Shown in pieces: positions 1-5,934 of a DNA stretch of 7,469 nucleotides (position 1 is its first letter; every line of letters begins with the position of its first letter). The notes beneath the pieces are model-generated. The model was not told where the DNA came from, searched no databases, and saw only the letters and a list, made by a program, of their open reading frames with translations. The position numbers and the translations under genes are program-made. Source of the DNA: Microcaldota archaeon (lineage in GTDB: Archaea > Micrarchaeota > Micrarchaeia > Anstonellales > VGKX01); contig JAKALW010000055.1 in the NCBI GenBank assembly GCA_021823945.1, forward strand, positions 1-7,469, in the 5' to 3' direction.

Positions 1-180
1 GATGCCAATTTGTCCATATGCCTTGCAACCATAGGCAAAAAATACGGTTTTTACATATATCTGGCAATCAAGAACGGGCATGACAGGGAATTCAAGCCAA
101 TGCCCCTGAATGAGGAGAACATGCGCCACGCTTCGCAGACACTTGCAAACGCCATGCTCAATCATCCCCTGGACGGCTGA
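1..180 (+). CDS. C-terminal fragment of unrecognised protein
   Basis: The first reading frame is open from base 1 and ends at a TGA at 178-180, giving 59 residues of a protein whose start lies outside the window. The fragment contains a hydrophobic/aromatic stretch (KKYGFYIYLAI) followed by a charged, helical-looking tail with two Met-Asn/Asn-Met stretches (EENMRHASQ, LANAMLNHP). It looks soluble, with no cysteine pattern apart from a single Cys near its beginning. I do not recognise the family. It is read as coding because the frame is open throughout and ends about 65 bp before a clear TATA box for the next gene on the same strand. The 97-bp gap and separate promoter argue that it is not in an operon with the radical SAM gene. 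Confidence 0.6.
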   Translation, partial: DANLSICLATIGKKYGFYIYLAIKNGHDREFKPMPLNEENMRHASQTLANAMLNHPLDG

Positions 181-245
181 ATTCTCATGGAATGCGATGC
201 AAAAAGCGAAACCCCCGCACACTGTCTGCTTATTTAACCATAAAT

Positions 246-257
246 ATTTATAAATTA
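246..257 (+). promoter_or_regulatory. Archaeal TATA box of the radical SAM gene
   Basis: ATTTATAAATTA, centred near 251, lies about 26 nt before the ATG at 277. This is the spacing expected between an archaeal TATA box and the transcription start, so transcription should begin at or next to the start codon (a leaderless mRNA). There is no Shine-Dalgarno before this ATG, which agrees. Confidence 0.75.
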
Positions 258-276
258 CCACTGCTAAATTCCATCT

Positions 277-1419
277 ATGGCTTCAGAAGGCAATATTGGG
301 TCCCCGGATGGTTCATCTCTTGAACCGGCCAACTCCGGAGCGGCGGTTGACTCCTACTCACGCAGGAAACTATCACGTGAGCGTCTTGCCGAGCTGTCAC
401 GCGCCTCAGAAAAAGCCAATCCAGGCCTCAAATACTCGGTTGTCAATCCAGGGCGGTGTGACCGCGGCTGTGCGCGCTGTTTTGCAGGCTGCGGGCCAAA
501 GGATGCAATGCTTGATTTTGAGTACGCCGCAAAGCGCCTCCGGGGAAATGCAACTGAACACCTTACTTTCACGATAAGCGAACCTTTTTGCTACAGTTTT
601 GAAACTGCGCCTGGCGGCACAAAGGACATTTCAGACCTCGCCAGGCACGCCCTGGCCACGAATCCAAACTCGCTTGTTGAGATTGTCACATCCGGGATAA
701 AGTTTTTTTCTGAATTTGAGAGCGCCGTCGCAGGGAAATTTGCGGCTTTCCCGGCAACATTGAAAAACAGGCTTGTTTTCACTCTTTCCGTAAATCCTTT
801 CCCTCACTTTAACGGCCGCACAGCATCGGAAGTCCAGCGCGAATCACTTGCCTATTTCCTCAAAAACGGATTTGAATTCCATGTTCTCAATAGCCTGCAA
901 AAGCGCGATTTCAGGGAAAGCATAGCAATTCCTGTAATCGCAGAACTGGAAAAATCGGGCATAGCGGTTCCAGTGCCCCAGGACCTGGCAGGCCTTCTTT
1001 CGGGCTCAAGCGTACAACATGTGCCCGGCTCCATGTACACGAAGCGCCAGGGGGCAGTTGCCAAGGGGGTTTCCATAGGGGAAGACTGTGTGGAGGGCTT
1101 TTGCCGTGGCGACATTATCCCTAATAATTGCATCATGGTGTTTGATGCTGTCCAGCTCAACCCTGACAAGACAATAAGCCCAGGCTGCTACAGGTTTGTC
1201 GCCCCATTTGTCAGGCTTGCTGAAGACAATGAGCCAGCGGAATCAAAAATGGAAAAAATACGCATTTTCCGCAATGCGCTCAATTTCAGGTGCGTCAAAA
1301 ACCAGCAAAAAGGCGTATGTACGAACTGCATAGGGCTTGCCATTGAGCTGGGGCAGGTGCGCGAGAAGGCAAGACTTGCAAACCTCCTGCCCGGCATTTC
1401 GCGCGCAATCAAGATCTAA
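277..1419 (+). CDS. Radical SAM protein with cysteine-rich (SPASM/twitch-like) C-terminus
   Basis: A 380-residue cytosolic protein. Seen in sequence: residues 61-72 hold C61-x3-C65-x2-C68, the 4Fe-4S motif by which radical SAM enzymes bind S-adenosylmethionine, plus a further Cys at 72. The residue before the third Cys is Arg, whereas most members have an aromatic there. The C-terminal third has C271, C276, C285 and C304 in a context (NNCIMV to SPGCYRF) resembling the start of a SPASM domain, then C339, C348 and C351 (the last two as CTNC). This suggests at least one auxiliary Fe-S cluster. Residues 1-28 are polar, Ser/Gly-rich and probably disordered. The start at 277 is favoured by the TATA spacing. 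Substrate unknown: SPASM/twitch proteins include peptide-modifying and cofactor enzymes, and no obvious precursor peptide is adjacent. It ends 6 bp from the convergent transporter gene, so the two are not co-transcribed. Confidence 0.8.
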   Translation: MASEGNIGSPDGSSLEPANSGAAVDSYSRRKLSRERLAELSRASEKANPGLKYSVVNPGRCDRGCARCFAGCGPKDAMLDFEYAAKRLRGNATEHLTFTISEPFCYSFETAPGGTKDISDLARHALATNPNSLVEIVTSGIKFFSEFESAVAGKFAAFPATLKNRLVFTLSVNPFPHFNGRTASEVQRESLAYFLKNGFEFHVLNSLQKRDFRESIAIPVIAELEKSGIAVPVPQDLAGLLSGSSVQHVPGSMYTKRQGAVAKGVSIGEDCVEGFCRGDIIPNNCIMVFDAVQLNPDKTISPGCYRFVAPFVRLAEDNEPAESKMEKIRIFRNALNFRCVKNQQKGVCTNCIGLAIELGQVREKARLANLLPGISRAIKI

Positions 1420-1425
1420 GGAAAA

Positions 1426-2079
1426 CTAATTTCCCGCCTCAAGCCAGTTTTTCGCCCAGTACACCAAAGGCGTGGATAGCGCGTTGAAAATCGACTTGAA
1501 TATCCACCACGGCACGGCTATTGCGAATATGAAGTCCGCAGGGAAGCCCGGGACCCCGAGGAACGCCAGGTACATGAAAATCATGGTGTCGAGGAATTCG
1601 CCTGCAATGTTTGAGGCGTTTGCCGCAAACCAGAGCTTTTTCTTCTTGAAATACTCAAAAGCCCCCCTGAACACGCTTATTCCGAGCGTGTGGGCTATGT
1701 AATAGGCAATCAGCCCGGCCACAAGCATGCGAAGCGATATTGCAAAAAGCGCCTGGTATTGCGCCTCATAGGCAAAGCGGGGCGCCGCAGGCACTGCAAG
1801 GGATATGATTGTGAATATGCCCGCCACTATGAGCATGACCATGCCGACATTGACAAAGTGCTGTGCTGTCTTCTTGCCGTAAACAGCAGTTACTGCGTCT
1901 ATTATGACAAACGAGAAGGGGTATGTGATTATGGCTACGGAAATGGATATGCCATATACAAGCGCCACCTTCATGCCAATGAAGTTGGACGCCATCAGGC
2001 ACGTGACGAAGAAGGCAAGTAGGTAGTCAAGCCTCTGCTGCTTGTCGAGTTTGAAATTTAAGTCCAGATTAAACGCCAT
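1426..2079 (-). CDS. yhhQ: Queuosine/7-deazaguanine precursor transporter, YhhQ/VUT family
   Basis: A 217-residue integral membrane protein, close to the usual family length, with about six hydrophobic segments (roughly residues 16-34, 45-62, 76-98, 109-131, 160-177 and 182-207). Family signatures visible are ASNFIGMKV (30-38), the YPFSFVIIDAVTAVYGKK stretch (53-70) with its membrane-embedded Asp61, SNIAGEFLDT (156-165), and KSIFNALSTPLVYW near the C-terminus. YhhQ of E. coli imports queuosine precursors (preQ0/preQ1); archaeal relatives are expected to supply 7-deazaguanines for archaeosine or related tRNA modification. That role is inferred here. The start is supported by the MAF start and a TATA-like box about 26 nt upstream, predicting a leaderless mRNA. 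It lies 102 nt downstream of the superoxide dismutase on the same strand but appears to have its own promoter. Confidence 0.9.
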   Translation of the reverse strand: MAFNLDLNFKLDKQQRLDYLLAFFVTCLMASNFIGMKVALVYGISISVAIITYPFSFVIIDAVTAVYGKKTAQHFVNVGMVMLIVAGIFTIISLAVPAAPRFAYEAQYQALFAISLRMLVAGLIAYYIAHTLGISVFRGAFEYFKKKKLWFAANASNIAGEFLDTMIFMYLAFLGVPGFPADFIFAIAVPWWIFKSIFNALSTPLVYWAKNWLEAGN

Positions 2080-2100
2080 GGAAGCATTTTACTAAGTTAG

Positions 2101-2110
2101 GTTTTTTAAT
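2101..2110 (-). promoter_or_regulatory. TATA-like box of the transporter gene
   Basis: On the minus strand this reads ATTAAAAAAC and is centred about 26 nt before the ATG at 2079, the same geometry as the other leaderless genes here. The box is A-rich and not a canonical TATA, so the call is moderate. Confidence 0.5.
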
Positions 2111-2132
2111 CTGCCAACAAGTTTATGGCATC

Positions 2133-2163
2133 AAAGGAAAAAGGAAAGAAGGGAAAAAGAAGA
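2133..2163 (-). terminator. Pyrimidine/T-run terminator region after superoxide dismutase
   Basis: The plus strand is purely A and G for 31 bases, so the minus-strand transcript is an all-pyrimidine tract with two TTTTT runs (2138-2142 and 2154-2158). It begins about 18 nt after the superoxide dismutase stop codon. Archaeal RNA polymerase terminates at T-rich non-template tracts without needing a hairpin, and none is seen. It also lies upstream of the transporter promoter, which fits separate transcripts. Confidence 0.5.
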
Positions 2164-2181
2164 TGAATTTTTCCACCTTGC

Positions 2182-2799
2182 CTATTTCTTCGCAGCCTCA
2201 AACCTCGTCTCGACGTCTTTCCAGTCGAGGTTCGCGAAAAACGCGTCAATGTACGGCGCGCGCGCCGTCTGGTAATCAAAGTAATACGCGTGCTCATATA
2301 CGTCGAGCGCGATGAGCGGCACATTGTTCCACATGGGGAAGGTGTTTTGCGCGTCGCCGACATAGACAAAAAGCCTCTTGTATTCCCTGTCGTACGCGAG
2401 GTGCGCCCAGCCGCGCGCCGAGGACGCAGCGCCCCGAAGCTCAGCCTCGAGCCTTTCATAAGAGCCGAAATCCCTCTCAATCTGCGACAAAAGCGCGCCT
2501 GCCGGCTTTCCGCCCTCGCCGCCCAGGTTGGCAAAATATACCTCGTGGTTTTTCACGCCGCCCATTGCGAATGTCAGTTCAACCCTCAATTCGCGAATTG
2601 GCGCGTATGTGCCGTTCCCTGCCTTTGCCTCGTCATTTGAGAACGCGGAAATCTTGTCCATTATCTCGTTGTACTTGTTCACATATGCGTTGTAAAGCTT
2701 CAGGTGCTCCGTCACGTTTTTCTCGGAAATGCCCTTCATTTTCAAAAGCGCGGGCCTGGTTTTTGCGAAATCAACTGCTGTTCTTTTCTCAAATGCCAT
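2182..2799 (-). CDS. sod: Superoxide dismutase, Fe/Mn family
   Basis: A 205-residue cytosolic enzyme converting superoxide to oxygen and hydrogen peroxide. The Fe/Mn SOD fold is recognisable in order: an N-terminal helical hairpin with ligand His32 (TEHLKLYNAY), second ligand His85 (GGVKNHEVYFANL), then the C-terminal signature DVYEHAYYFDY with ligands Asp166 and His170, followed by the usual Tyr-Ile-Asp-Ala-Phe-Phe segment and NLDW. All four metal ligands are present, so it should be active. Metal preference (Fe, Mn or either) cannot be settled by eye. Length is normal and there is no signal peptide. The start is fixed by an AGGTGA Shine-Dalgarno five nt upstream. It is transcribed divergently from the DUF6159-like gene. 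Its presence indicates at least occasional exposure to oxygen. Confidence 0.96.
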   Translation of the reverse strand: MAFEKRTAVDFAKTRPALLKMKGISEKNVTEHLKLYNAYVNKYNEIMDKISAFSNDEAKAGNGTYAPIRELRVELTFAMGGVKNHEVYFANLGGEGGKPAGALLSQIERDFGSYERLEAELRGAASSARGWAHLAYDREYKRLFVYVGDAQNTFPMWNNVPLIALDVYEHAYYFDYQTARAPYIDAFFANLDWKDVETRFEAAKK

Positions 2800-2804
2800 T
2801 CAAT

Positions 2805-2810
2805 TCACCT
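2805..2810 (-). promoter_or_regulatory. Shine-Dalgarno of superoxide dismutase
   Basis: The minus strand reads AGGTGA, then five bases, then the ATG at 2799. It matches the archaeal 16S rRNA 3' end and fixes the start codon. Confidence 0.75.
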
Positions 2811-2867
2811 CTAACCATGATTGGCGCTATCCTGCTTGTTTGATATATTACTGGTTTGGTATAACTT

Positions 2868-2878
2868 GGTTATAAACC
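2868..2878 (-). promoter_or_regulatory. TATA box of superoxide dismutase
   Basis: The minus strand reads GGTTTATAACC, a near-palindromic TATA element about 74 nt before the start codon. With initiation about 25 nt downstream this predicts a leader of roughly 45-50 nt containing the Shine-Dalgarno. A second similar copy, read on the plus strand as GGTATAA (2858-2864), precedes GGTTATAA (2868-2875). The repeated half-elements could belong to a regulator binding over the promoter, which is inference. Confidence 0.6.
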
Positions 2879-2982
2879 TTTCCCGCAATGGCTTTTTTGG
2901 CATCTGCCAGAATTGGAAATGCGTTTTTCATGCGGGTGCGGCGCGCTGGCAATGCAGTTTCCATGCTTGCCTTCGGGTTAAT

Positions 2983-2994
2983 GCTTAAATATAT
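2983..2994 (+). promoter_or_regulatory. TATA box of the DUF6159-like/CxxC operon
   Basis: GCTTAAATATAT lies about 38 nt before the ATG at 3027. Initiation about 25 nt downstream would give a short leader of roughly 10-15 nt that still includes the Shine-Dalgarno at 3015-3021. It faces away from the superoxide dismutase promoter. The rest of the 227-bp divergent region shows no further gene. Confidence 0.6.
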
Positions 2995-3014
2995 GCTCCG
3001 CCAGTAGGTATTTT

Positions 3015-3021
3015 GGTGAGG
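3015..3021 (+). promoter_or_regulatory. Shine-Dalgarno of the DUF6159-like gene
   Basis: GGTGAGG, five bases before the ATG at 3027, is complementary to the archaeal anti-Shine-Dalgarno and supports this start. Confidence 0.7.
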
Positions 3022-3026
3022 TTTCA

Positions 3027-3872
3027 ATGGGCATATTCGACACTATATCCAGAGGTTTTTCCCTGACAATCGCAAGCATAAGGATTGTGATGAAGGAGCC
3101 GTGGATGTTCATTCTCCCGATAATCTCCGGCATCCTGCTCGTGGCTCTTGTCCTGGGGCTGCTTTTCACTACGGTCCTGACAACAGCAGCCGCTGGCGCT
3201 GGCGCCGATACGGGCAGCCTGATGTTTTTTGTGGGGATTTTCATAATATATTTCATTGGCTATTTCCTGTTCTATTTCAGCTCTGCCATGGTGGTGTTTG
3301 GCGCAAGGGAAAGGTTTGAAGGCAGGGACCCCACTATGGGCCAGGCATTCTCGGCGTCCATGGGCGCGGCCCAGAAGCTCGCGCTGCTTGCAATCATAGG
3401 CGGGACAATCGGGCTTATCATGAACATCCTCTCGCGCAGGGACTCGCGCGGCAACACGAACATTATAGGGCAGATAGTAGCCGGATTGATTGGGGTATCA
3501 TGGACCATAGTGTCCTATTTCGCTTTGCCCGTGATTCTCACCGAGAACGCGGGCGTCATAGACTCGTTCAAGAAGAGCGTCGGATTGGTGCAAAAGTCCT
3601 GGGGCGAGGGCATGACAGCGTCAATATCGCTGATGTTCCTTTACGTTCCCGGTGTAATACTCCTGCTTGCGGGCGTTTTCCTGTCAGGCAGCAGCGCGAG
3701 CATAGGGCTTGGCCTTGTAGCCCTCGGCGTATTAGCTCTTGTGGCAGGTTACGTTGTCACAATACCTGTCAAGGCGGTAATCTCGCAGGCGCTTTACGTA
3801 TACGCGACAAAGGGCACAGTCCCGTCCGGCTTTGAGGCTGACAAGATAGCCGGATTCTACCAGAAAAATTAG
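3027..3872 (+). CDS. Six-helix membrane protein, DUF6159-like
   Basis: A 281-residue integral membrane protein with a short amphipathic N-terminus (FDTISRGFSLT), then about six hydrophobic segments (near residues 27-51, 64-92, 115-135, 148-172, 198-220 and 225-258). The stretch at 157-194 has the order SW, YFALPVILTE, DSFKKS, then KSWGE, followed at the C-terminus by YVYATKGTVPSGF. This matches my recollection of the DUF6159 family, whose function is unknown. The conserved polar strip TEN/KKS/WGE probably sits at a membrane face. The next gene begins 17 nt downstream with its Shine-Dalgarno, so the two are almost certainly co-transcribed. A transporter, sensor or assembly role are all possible, and nothing here decides between them. 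Confidence 0.8.
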   Translation: MGIFDTISRGFSLTIASIRIVMKEPWMFILPIISGILLVALVLGLLFTTVLTTAAAGAGADTGSLMFFVGIFIIYFIGYFLFYFSSAMVVFGARERFEGRDPTMGQAFSASMGAAQKLALLAIIGGTIGLIMNILSRRDSRGNTNIIGQIVAGLIGVSWTIVSYFALPVILTENAGVIDSFKKSVGLVQKSWGEGMTASISLMFLYVPGVILLLAGVFLSGSSASIGLGLVALGVLALVAGYVVTIPVKAVISQALYVYATKGTVPSGFEADKIAGFYQKN

Positions 3873-3877
3873 AAATG

Positions 3878-3884
3878 AAGGTGG
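3878..3884 (+). promoter_or_regulatory. Shine-Dalgarno deciding the start of the small CxxC gene
   Basis: AAGGTGG lies five bases before the ATG at 3890. The in-frame ATG at 3875 overlaps the region just before this motif and has only A-rich sequence upstream. The downstream start is therefore preferred, making the product 72 rather than 77 residues. Confidence 0.6.
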
Positions 3885-3889
3885 ATGAG

Positions 3890-4108
3890 ATGAAAACCAG
3901 GGATTTCCTCAAGGCAATAGGCGTGCTGTCATTTGCTGGCATGCTTTTCTCAGGCTCGCTTGCGGCAGGAGAGCTTTTCCCCTCAGGCATTGTGTGCACC
4001 ACGTGCTCCAGCTCCAGCCTGTTTGGGCTGCCTGTGTGCGTATACGGGCTTGCCATGTACACGCTCATATTCGCGCTTAGCGTTTATGGATATTACAAGG
4101 GGTCGTAA
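3890..4108 (+). CDS. Small two-helix membrane protein with CxxC and a third Cys
   Basis: A 72-residue protein with two likely membrane segments (about residues 8-30 and 44-68). Between them lie C36-T-T-C39 and, at the start of the second helix, C50 within GLPVCVYGLAMY. The CxxC plus a Cys in a Gly-Leu-Pro-x-Cys context at a membrane face suggests thiol redox chemistry or metal binding. It loosely recalls half of a vitamin K epoxide reductase-like (VKOR) protein, but it is too short for the four-helix VKOR fold and I do not claim homology. It follows the DUF6159-like gene by 17 nt with its own Shine-Dalgarno, so the pair probably forms an operon and perhaps a complex. The start at 3875 (77 residues) remains possible. 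Confidence 0.7.
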   Translation: MKTRDFLKAIGVLSFAGMLFSGSLAAGELFPSGIVCTTCSSSSLFGLPVCVYGLAMYTLIFALSVYGYYKGS

Positions 4109-4119
4109 GGGAATGCGAA

Positions 4120-4155
4120 ATAGCGTATCAGAAGGAATAGTGAACGCTATAAATA
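4120..4155 (+). promoter_or_regulatory. Promoter of the fused solenoid gene with inverted repeat at the TATA box
   Basis: TATAAATA at 4148-4155 is centred about 28 nt before the ATG at 4180, and no Shine-Dalgarno is present, so the mRNA is probably leaderless. A 7-bp inverted repeat, ATAGCGT (4120-4126) and ACGCTAT (4144-4150), separated by 17 nt, overlaps the upstream edge of the TATA box. It could be an operator or chance. The TATA call is firm, the operator call weak. Confidence 0.65.
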
Positions 4156-4179
4156 CCTTCAAGGCGCAATCAGTGCTGC

Positions 4180-5772
4180 ATGTCAGCCCAGACTTATGAT
4201 TTTCTCAACCGCTCGTGGAAATCCACGTGCAAAATCCTGCTTGGCAAGGATATTGGCGAGCTTTCGGATTACGAAAAATGGCTTTCCGAATACGTGGCCA
4301 TGCCTAGAATTGAGAAATCCGCATCGTCGGGCGGGCTATTGGCGCTTGCCCCCTCGTCCTACGCGCCTGGCTCCCGCTTCATCGGCTTTTCTGAAATAGA
4401 CATGGGCGCCAAATTCGCTCCGCTAACAATCAACGAAGTCAAGGACATCGACAGCATAATCGAATCAGTCGGAGAAAGGTTCGCGTATTCGGGGAGCATA
4501 ATTCTCGGAAATTCCAAATTCGTCGAGGAATCCGCAAACGTGGTAGACAGCCATTTCATCTACCGCTCGTCCATAGTGTCGGACTCGAAATACGTTGCGG
4601 ATTCCTACATGATTCGGAAATGCGAGCACATGTTCGGCGTGCACGGCGACGCCGAGTCAGCCTTCATACTCAAGTCTAGCGACGGGCACAAGGGCAGGCG
4701 GCAATTCGAATGCTTCACAAACCTCGTCTCAAGCGACTGCTATTACTGCATGCGGTGCCAGGACTCGCGCGAGCTTTTCTTCTGTTTCGGCGCTAGGAGC
4801 AAGTCGTATTGCATTGGCAATCTTGCCCTGCCAAAGGACAAATACCTCGCAATCAAGTCCAAGCTGCTCTCTGAAATAACGGCAATGCTTGTGCGGGACA
4901 AGCGCATTTTCTCGCTTTTGGACGTGGTTCGGGGGGCGCGAAAGCACGCGCCGGTGATAGACATCCAGAGCCCCGTGGAGGACTCCAAAGGCGACATGGG
5001 GCCGATAGAACGGGCTTTCACTAAAACGTCGTCCCTCCTCCTTGGCAGGGAATTGCGCGGCATTGACAATTACGAGGATTACCTAAAAAGGCATGTCAAG
5101 ATGCGGCTTGTCTGCAAGTCTCCGCTTAGCGGCAGGAAAGCATACCTTGCGGGATTCATGACAAACCTCGCGGAAAACTACAAAATCGGCAACAGCTTTG
5201 TAACGGAAGACGAGATGGTCCAGATTGGCAGGCTCAATGCAGGCGAAAAGTTCCCGGAATCTGTGAAAATGGATGTGGACGCCCTGGCAAAGAGCCTCCA
5301 TTCAATCGCATATAGCGCCATGGACGACGGCGTCGGCATAAGCCATAACATGATAGACTGCGCAATGCTTTTGCACTCTGAGGATTGTTACAGGACTGAC
5401 GGCTGCGCGTATTCGAAAAAATGCGCCTACAATTTCTGGCCGCGCGAATCGGAGCACATATTTGGCTCCTGGGCTGTGTGGGAATCCTCCTTTTGCATGA
5501 AGGGTTCGCAGTCCAAGCGCCTGACCCGGAGCATGGAAATCGACACGTGCGAGTCGTGCGCGGACCTGTATTTCTCGCACAACTGCGAGAACGTCAACGA
5601 CTCCATGTTCTGCTTCAACACGAAAAACAAGAAATACGCAATTGGCAATTCGGAGTTTTCGCGCGCGGACTACCTGAAAGTCAAGCCGGCCCTCCTCGCG
5701 CAGATTGCCGACTCGCTTGAGTCAAGGCGCACCCTCAAGTGGGATATATTTTCATTGGCGGTTAGACCTTGA
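4180..5772 (+). CDS. Tandem-fused hexad-repeat solenoid protein (two modules)
   Basis: A 530-residue protein made of two homologous modules (about 1-245 and 275-530) joined by a polar linker. Each has an N-terminal helical segment (STCKILLGKDIG at 15-26; SSLLLGRELRGI at 284-295), a middle region, a 16-hexad solenoid ending in an IGN cap (112-214 and 388-490), and a Lys-rich C-terminal helix (from about 218 and 494). In the solenoids position 1 is mostly Ser/Thr/Cys and position 4 mostly Val/Ile/Cys, as in SANVVD, SHFIYR and SKYVAD. All 16 solenoid cysteines (7 in the first, 9 in the second) are at positions 1 or 4. No signal peptide or membrane helix is seen, so it is probably cytosolic. A beta-helix is the likeliest fold, by inference. 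Function unknown: I see no catalytic motif of a known enzyme. The TATA spacing supports this start. The gene may be transcribed separately from the two downstream paralogues. Confidence 0.9.
   Translation: MSAQTYDFLNRSWKSTCKILLGKDIGELSDYEKWLSEYVAMPRIEKSASSGGLLALAPSSYAPGSRFIGFSEIDMGAKFAPLTINEVKDIDSIIESVGERFAYSGSIILGNSKFVEESANVVDSHFIYRSSIVSDSKYVADSYMIRKCEHMFGVHGDAESAFILKSSDGHKGRRQFECFTNLVSSDCYYCMRCQDSRELFFCFGARSKSYCIGNLALPKDKYLAIKSKLLSEITAMLVRDKRIFSLLDVVRGARKHAPVIDIQSPVEDSKGDMGPIERAFTKTSSLLLGRELRGIDNYEDYLKRHVKMRLVCKSPLSGRKAYLAGFMTNLAENYKIGNSFVTEDEMVQIGRLNAGEKFPESVKMDVDALAKSLHSIAYSAMDDGVGISHNMIDCAMLLHSEDCYRTDGCAYSKKCAYNFWPRESEHIFGSWAVWESSFCMKGSQSKRLTRSMEIDTCESCADLYFSHNCENVNDSMFCFNTKNKKYAIGNSEFSRADYLKVKPALLAQIADSLESRRTLKWDIFSLAVRP
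4513..4821 (+). repeat. Hexad solenoid, module 1 of the fused gene
   Basis: Encodes residues 112-214: sixteen gap-free hexads plus the cap KSYCIGN. The first six hexads all begin with Ser and have Val or Ile at position 4. Cysteines at 148, 178, 187, 190, 193, 202 and 211 are all in register. This is a protein-level repeat; I see no obvious DNA-level tandem repeat. Confidence 0.85.
5341..5649 (+). repeat. Hexad solenoid, module 2 of the fused gene
   Basis: Encodes residues 388-490: sixteen hexads plus the cap KKYAIGN, the same length as module 1 without gaps. Cysteines at 394, 403, 409, 415, 439, 457, 460, 469 and 478 all occupy hexad position 1 or 4. In the run SEDCYR, TDGCAY, SKKCAY a Cys replaces the usual aliphatic at position 4 three times in a row. 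Confidence 0.85.
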
Positions 5773-5781
5773 CGCGCGAAC

Positions 5782-5822
5782 GATGGCGGATATGCGCTAA
5801 ATGAAAGCAAAAATCCGCCATC
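5782..5822 (+). terminator. 10-bp perfect inverted repeat, possible terminator or RNA switch
   Basis: GATGGCGGAT (5782-5791) and ATCCGCCATC (5813-5822) form a perfect 10-bp stem with a 21-nt loop, nine bases after the stop of the fused solenoid gene. A second CCGCCAT lies at 5837-5843 and could pair with the same ATGGCGG arm. About 38 nt beyond the stem, T-rich CATTT repeats (5860-5875) may provide the actual archaeal termination signal. Whether this is a terminator, a 3' stabiliser or a regulatory RNA element for the next gene cannot be told from sequence. Confidence 0.5.
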
Positions 5823-5907
5823 AAATAGCAGTTAGGCCGCCATAGTTCGGTGCAAAATTCATTTCATTTTCATTTAACGAATGAATCATGTAAATTCTTT
5901 GTTCATC

Positions 5908-5916
5908 GATATATTG
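5908..5916 (+). promoter_or_regulatory. Putative TATA box of the second solenoid gene
   Basis: GATATATTG, centred near 5912, is about 23 nt before the ATG at 5935, roughly the leaderless spacing. No comparable box stands at the right distance before the alternative in-frame ATG at 5881, which helps choose the start. Confidence 0.45.
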
Positions 5917-5934
5917 AATGTGTGGAGTCGTTGC

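Noticed and set aside
1690..2022. 110-residue plus-strand open frame opposite the transporter gene
   Set aside because: It is antisense to the YhhQ-family gene, with a composition rich in His/Tyr/Cys typical of a shadow frame.
277..2079. Radical SAM gene and YhhQ transporter as a 7-deazaguanine (archaeosine/queuosine) pathway
   Set aside because: The genes are convergent, and the radical SAM protein does not show a motif I can tie to QueE or to the archaeosine enzyme RaSEA. Adjacency alone is not enough.
2106..2534. 142-residue minus-strand open frame overlapping superoxide dismutase
   Set aside because: It is Arg/Ser-rich and low-complexity, and lies in another frame of a well-recognised gene.
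2881..2940. Possible stem CCCGCA...TGCGGG in the divergent intergenic region
   Set aside because: Only six base pairs about 43 nt apart, with no continuation. Likely chance.
3875..3889. Upstream start of the small CxxC membrane protein
   Set aside because: The AAGGTGG site lies downstream of this ATG and at proper spacing to the ATG at 3890. The earlier start is possible but not preferred.
4513..4821. Classical left-handed beta-helix hexapeptide acyltransferase
   Set aside because: The hexad has Ser/Cys and the aliphatic three residues apart rather than the usual [LIV]-G-x-x-[STAV]-x spacing, and no acyltransferase catalytic His loop is seen. A beta-helix is still likely, but not this enzyme class.
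5881..5934. N-terminal extension of the second solenoid gene from the ATG at 5881
   Set aside because: The extra 18 residues have no counterpart in the paralogues and no TATA box sits at leaderless distance or Shine-Dalgarno before it. The ATG at 5935 fits both the alignment and the TATA spacing.
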